This document shows, piece by piece, positions 6,237 to 9,133 of a stretch of 9,133 nt of DNA (within the stretch, counting starts at the first letter, position 1; each line of letters starts with the position of its first letter). Origin of the DNA: Acetobacter sp. UBA5411 (GTDB lineage Bacteria; Pseudomonadota; Alphaproteobacteria; Acetobacterales; Acetobacteraceae); the NCBI RefSeq assembly GCF_002409645.1, contig NZ_DHNR01000041.1:182236-191368 (forward strand), given 5' to 3'. The translations under genes and the position numbers were made by a program. Below the pieces are notes generated by a model. It did not search any database and had not been told where the DNA came from. It worked only from the letters and a program-made list of their open reading frames with translations.

Positions 6237-7031
6237 TTAGCCTCGCGTAAACGCGGCAATGTAATTCACGCCCAGATCACGGCTTTCCCGCCAGCTGTCG
6301 CCCAGTAGGGAAGGGGTCATGCCGGCAATATCTTCCAGACTCAGTCCGGCCTGACGCCCATAATGCCCCAGTTCGGACGGTGTCACGAACTTGCGCCAGT
6401 CATGCGTGCCGACAGGAAGAAGTCGCATGATGTATTCCGCCCCGACTTTTGCGAAGGCAAAGGCGCGGGCAGTACGGTTCATCGTGGATACGAACACCCA
6501 GCCGCCCGGTTTGACCAGACTGGCAAGCATCGACATGAAAGCGGTCGGGTCCGTAACGTGCTCAATGATCTCAAGCGCCACGACGGCGTCGAACGTCACG
6601 CCTTCGGCGACAAGCGCCTCAGCGCTGCCGACACGATAGGCCAGCGAACCGGACCCGGCAGGCAGCGGATTGTCCTCAAGATGTTTGCGGGCAGCAGCAA
6701 TCCCTTCGGCCGAAGCGTCCATGCCCAGCACATCGTGCCCCGCCTTCGCCAGCGCTTCACTGGCAAGTCCCGCGCCACATCCGAGGTCGAGCACGGTCAG
6801 GGGGGACTGTTTTCTGCTTCGCAGCGGCAGATGACGGTCGATCCAGCCGATGCGGAGAGGGTTCATGGCATGCAGTGGACGCATTGGTCCGGTCGGGTCC
6901 CACCATTCCCGGGCAATCGCGCCGAAACGGGCGATTTCTTCAGGAGAAACAGACGCAGCCGAAGCATTGGCCTGTCCGGTTGCTGTTTCCGGTTCTGTTG
7001 TCTGCCAGTCACTGTCATGAGCAGAATGCAT
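6237..7031 (-). CDS. ubiG: Ubiquinone biosynthesis O-methyltransferase UbiG
   Basis: A 264-residue SAM-dependent enzyme that performs both O-methylation steps in ubiquinone synthesis, in the cytosol or at the membrane surface. The family-specific N-terminal block FGAIAREWWDPTGPMRPLH (36-54) continues into MNPLRIGWI. The SAM-binding motif is VLDLGCGAGLASEALA (80-95), with the acidic ribose-binding residue in GMDAS (103-107). ALEIIEHVTDP (152-162) and VKPGGWVFVSTMNRT (173-187) follow, and GTHDWRKFVTPSEL (208-221) is diagnostic of UbiG as opposed to other methyltransferases. About 30 N-terminal residues rich in Ala, Thr and Gln are poorly conserved. The ATG at 7031 is supported by AAAGG (complement of 7041-7045), nine bases upstream, although the frame stays open further. 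It is divergent from lysC, an arrangement I recall from other alphaproteobacteria, and has its own terminator. Confidence 0.94.
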   Translation of the reverse strand: MHSAHDSDWQTTEPETATGQANASAASVSPEEIARFGAIAREWWDPTGPMRPLHAMNPLRIGWIDRHLPLRSRKQSPLTVLDLGCGAGLASEALAKAGHDVLGMDASAEGIAAARKHLEDNPLPAGSGSLAYRVGSAEALVAEGVTFDAVVALEIIEHVTDPTAFMSMLASLVKPGGWVFVSTMNRTARAFAFAKVGAEYIMRLLPVGTHDWRKFVTPSELGHYGRQAGLSLEDIAGMTPSLLGDSWRESRDLGVNYIAAFTRG

Positions 7032-7082
7032 GAAACGACACCTTTCAACTGCGTTCCCGGCTGGACGTAAGCCAAGGGCGAG

Positions 7083-7113
7083 GTTATGTGACGCGGCTTG
7101 CACGCGTTGGCAA
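7083..7113 (-). promoter_or_regulatory. Candidate ubiG promoter
   Basis: On the minus strand TTGCCA (complement of 7108-7113) matches five of six -35 positions, and CATAAC (complement of 7083-7088) matches four of six -10 positions. The 19-base spacer is longer than the ideal 17. It is the best pair I see in the 270-base region shared with lysC. No comparably good pair for lysC was found on the plus strand. Confidence 0.3.
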
Positions 7114-7301
7114 TGGCTGGTCATGCAGGGGGATGGTTGCCTGATCCGTATCGGCAACTCCCGGTGTACACAGACAGTCCATTCGTCGAACGTAAGAGAT
7201 AACACAAGACACGCAGGGTTCAGGTGGCGTTTCTGACATCTGGACGCCTGCGTGAAAAGAGCAGGCCTCCGCACGGACGGGGGATGGAGACAGGTCAGAT
7301 C

Positions 7302-8555
7302 ATGGAGCGCACTCCACCACGGATCGTCATGAAGTTCGGCGGCACGTCAGTCGGCGACCTCGATCGGATCCGTGCGGTCGCCAAACGGGTTCAGGCGCAG
7401 GTCAACGCCGGTTGCGAAGTGGCTGTCGTCGTCTCCGCCATGTCCGGAGAGACAAACAAGCTGGTCGGTTTCTGCGAAAGCCTGTCGCCGCTTTACGATC
7501 CGCGCGAATATGATGCGGTGGTCGCGACAGGTGAGGAAGTCACCAGCGGTCTGCTCGCAATCGCCCTGCAGGCTCTTGGTGTGAACGCACGATCCTGGCA
7601 GGGGTGGCAGGTGCCGATCCGCACCGACAGCGCACATGGCAAGGCCCGCATCGACTCCATCGACGGCGAAGGACTGTCTGCCTGCATGAAAGCAGGGCAG
7701 GTGCCGGTCATCGCCGGTTTCCAGGGAGTTTCGCCAGAAGGGCGCGTGACGACACTTGGGCGTGGTGGGTCAGATACGTCCGCCGTGGCCATCGCTGCTG
7801 CCGTGAAGGCCGATCGTTGCGACATCTACACGGACGTGGACGGCGTTTACACGACCGACCCGCGGATCGTGCCGAAGGCCCGCAAGCTCGCCAAGATCAC
7901 TTATGAAGAGATGCTGGAACTGGCATCCGTCGGCGCAAAGGTGCTGCAGACCCGCAGTGTCGAACTCGCCATGAAAGAGCGCGTGCGTGTGCAGGTGCTT
8001 TCCAGCTTCGCTGAAGAAGCTCCCGCAGAAAATGGCCACCTGCCCGGGTCGCTTGTGGTTGATGAGGACGAAATCGTGGAACAGGAACTCGTTACCGGCA
8101 TCGCTTATTCCCGCGACGAAGCCAAGATCTCGATGCGTCGCATTCCGGATCGCCCCGGTATCGCCGCCGCCATCTTCGGCCCGCTGTCCGAGAACAACAT
8201 CAATGTCGACATGATCGTCCAGAGCACGGGCGAAGACGGCATGACCAACATGACCTTCACAACCAGCAAGACAGATCTCGCCCGCGCCATGGCTGTGATC
8301 GAGGTGGCGCGTCCGGACATTCAGTATGGCGAAGTCATCACTGATGACGCCGTGGTCAAAATCAGCGTGGTGGGTGTGGGCATGCGCTCACATGCCGGTG
8401 TCGCCAGCACGATGTTCCGCACACTGTCTGAGCGTGGCATCAATATTCAGGTCATCTCCACCAGTGAGATCAAGGTGTCCGTGCTGATCCCGGCGGACTA
8501 TGCGGAACTGGCCATCCGTGCGCTTCACACTGCCTACGGGCTCGACGCAGCGTAA
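7302..8555 (+). CDS. lysC: Aspartate kinase (aspartokinase)
   Basis: A 417-residue cytosolic enzyme that phosphorylates L-aspartate, the first step toward lysine, threonine, methionine and diaminopimelate. The kinase domain opens with IVMKFGGTSVGD (8-19, catalytic K11), then TGEEVTSG (76-83), GRGGSDT (153-159) and YTDVDGVYTTDPRIV (176-190). Two ACT-type regulatory repeats follow: DRPGIAAAIFGPLSENNINV (283-302) and GVGMRSHAGVASTMFRTLSE (358-377) leading to QVISTSEIKVSVLI (383-396). The layout and length match the monofunctional, feedback-regulated LysC of Corynebacterium, not the fused homoserine dehydrogenase forms. I chose ATG 7302 because AGG (7292-7294) lies seven bases upstream and the protein then begins close to the conserved MKFGGTS. 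ATG 7284 and GTG 7224 are in frame but lack family similarity ahead of the kinase core. A strong internal start at GTG 8076 is described separately. Confidence 0.95.
   Translation: MERTPPRIVMKFGGTSVGDLDRIRAVAKRVQAQVNAGCEVAVVVSAMSGETNKLVGFCESLSPLYDPREYDAVVATGEEVTSGLLAIALQALGVNARSWQGWQVPIRTDSAHGKARIDSIDGEGLSACMKAGQVPVIAGFQGVSPEGRVTTLGRGGSDTSAVAIAAAVKADRCDIYTDVDGVYTTDPRIVPKARKLAKITYEEMLELASVGAKVLQTRSVELAMKERVRVQVLSSFAEEAPAENGHLPGSLVVDEDEIVEQELVTGIAYSRDEAKISMRRIPDRPGIAAAIFGPLSENNINVDMIVQSTGEDGMTNMTFTTSKTDLARAMAVIEVARPDIQYGEVITDDAVVKISVVGVGMRSHAGVASTMFRTLSERGINIQVISTSEIKVSVLIPADYAELAIRALHTAYGLDAA
8064..8078 (+). promoter_or_regulatory. Internal ribosome binding site and GTG start inside lysC (candidate beta-subunit start)
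   Basis: GAGGA (8064-8068) lies seven bases before an in-frame GTG (8076-8078, V259 of LysC). Initiation here would yield a 159-residue protein (8076-8555) containing only the two ACT regulatory repeats, beginning VEQELVTGIAYSRDEAK. In Corynebacterium glutamicum the separate 172-residue beta subunit starts at the equivalent point, MEEAVLTG in that protein. The alignment and the well-spaced site are seen; use as a start in this organism is inference. Confidence 0.5.
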
Positions 8556-8580
8556 GCTGCCGATTTTCTGACGCCATGAC

Positions 8581-8593
8581 GGAGCATTCTGTG
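8581..8593 (+). promoter_or_regulatory. Shine-Dalgarno site favouring a GTG start for the nitronate monooxygenase gene
   Basis: GGAG (8581-8584) lies six bases before GTG (8591-8593). The in-frame ATG at 8576, five codons earlier, has no purine-rich site in front of it, since the preceding bases are pyrimidine-rich. The spacing therefore favours GTG 8591 as the start. Confidence 0.55.
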
Positions 8594-9133
8594 ACGACCG
8601 CCGCACCTTCTGACACGCTGGCCCCTGACATGCAGGCTGCCCGCCGGGAACTCGATCGCCTCTGGTCCCGCGGCACCGCATTTCTGGGCACTGAATACGC
8701 CATCCTTGGTGGCGCCATGTCGTGGGTGAGTGAGCGCAATCTCGTCGCAGCGATTTCCAACGCGGGTGGCTTTGGCGTGATCGCCTGTGGCGCCATGACG
8801 CCGGAACTGCTGGAGAAGGAAATTGCGGCTACGCAGGCCCTGACCAGCAAACCATTTGGCGTTAATCTGATCACCATGCATCCCCAGCTTGATGAGCTGG
8901 TTCAGGTCTGTCTTCGGGCTGGTGTGGGACATATCGTGCTGGCAGGTGGTATTCCGCCTTCAGCCGCGATCCGTGCCGCCAAGGATGGTGGCGCGAAGGT
9001 TGTCGCCTTTTCCCCGGCACTGGTTCTGGCCAAACGCCTGATCCGTATGGGCGTCGATGCGCTGGTGATCGAGGGTGCAGAAGCCGGCGGTCATGTCGGA
9101 CCGGTTTCGCTGACCGTTCTGGCTCAGGAAATT
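8591..9133 (+). CDS. Nitronate monooxygenase family protein (2-nitropropane dioxygenase type), 3' end outside window
   Basis: The N-terminal 181 residues of an FMN-dependent TIM-barrel enzyme of the nitronate monooxygenase family, which oxidises alkyl nitronates such as propionate 3-nitronate; enoyl-ACP reductase FabK is a relative with the same fold. Recognisable pieces are AILGGAMSWVSERNLVAAISNAGGFGVIACGAM near the start of the barrel (LGGAMSWVS and SNAGGFGVIACG), KPFGVNLI, AGVGHIVLAGG, and VDALVIEGAEAGGHVGP, the conserved glycine-rich flavin-phosphate region. The frame is open to base 9133, so the C-terminus is missing. The start at GTG 8591 is supported by GGAG; ATG 8576 is the alternative and would add five residues. 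The gene begins 35 bases after lysC with no terminator between, so co-transcription is likely. The family is secure; the true substrate is not, because many members are annotated only by similarity. Confidence 0.9.
   Translation, partial: MTTAAPSDTLAPDMQAARRELDRLWSRGTAFLGTEYAILGGAMSWVSERNLVAAISNAGGFGVIACGAMTPELLEKEIAATQALTSKPFGVNLITMHPQLDELVQVCLRAGVGHIVLAGGIPPSAAIRAAKDGGAKVVAFSPALVLAKRLIRMGVDALVIEGAEAGGHVGPVSLTVLAQEI

Noticed and set aside
6363..7070. A 235-residue plus-strand open frame opposite ubiG
   Set aside because: It is entirely antisense to the well-conserved ubiG gene, and its translation is rich in Arg, His and Gly without any family motif. It is a by-product of ubiG codon use.
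7032..7274. N-terminal extension of ubiG by 81 residues
   Set aside because: The open frame continues to 7274, but the added part has no UbiG similarity, would overlap the lysC upstream region, and ATG 7031 has a good AAAGG site.
7032..7301. A riboswitch controlling lysC
   Set aside because: I looked for a lysine-type aptamer in the 270-base divergent region and saw no long conserved helices or terminator ahead of lysC. Only a small palindrome GTGTACAC (7164-7171) was found, which is too short to interpret.

Overview
The window is an ordinary, densely coded chromosomal stretch from an alphaproteobacterium, most likely an acetic acid bacterium (Acetobacteraceae). That placement is an inference from the style of the proteins (long S6, S18 and L9 with charged tails), the ubiG/lysC divergent pair and the moderately GC-rich codon use; no marker here fixes the genus. 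I found no mobile element, CRISPR array, tRNA, rRNA or phage gene, and no clear undescribed defence or metabolic system. The most interesting signals are regulatory and sit inside or just upstream of housekeeping genes.

Layout from left to right. (1) The 3' end of rpoD, the primary sigma factor (regions 2.2 to 4.2), is followed after only four bases by a GNAT-type acetyltransferase gene. (2) A 200-base gap with a structured leader precedes the ribosomal protein operon rpsF-rpsR-rplI (S6, S18, L9), closed by a textbook rho-independent terminator at 2803-2838. (3) A cyclopropane-fatty-acyl-phospholipid synthase gene (cfa) stands alone, with its own leader, Shine-Dalgarno site and a weaker terminator. 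(4) A 348-base AT-rich spacer with several inverted repeats leads into a sugar-porter-type MFS transporter. (5) A convergent junction with three hairpins separates the transporter from ubiG on the minus strand. (6) ubiG (ubiquinone O-methyltransferase) and lysC (aspartate kinase) are divergent and share a 270-base upstream region. (7) lysC is followed by the start of a nitronate monooxygenase family gene that runs off the window end.

Functional links are modest. rpoD and rpsF-rpsR-rplI are core transcription and translation genes. cfa modifies membrane phospholipids, commonly linked to acid and solvent tolerance, and ubiG supplies the quinone of the respiratory chain; both would suit an acid-tolerant aerobe, but that is inference. 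lysC opens the lysine/threonine/methionine pathway. Two observations deserve checking first: a well-formed internal start site in lysC (GTG at 8076 behind GAGGA) at the position where the separate beta subunit starts in Corynebacterium, and an rpsF leader that can be drawn as an S6:S18-binding motif sequestering the Shine-Dalgarno site.
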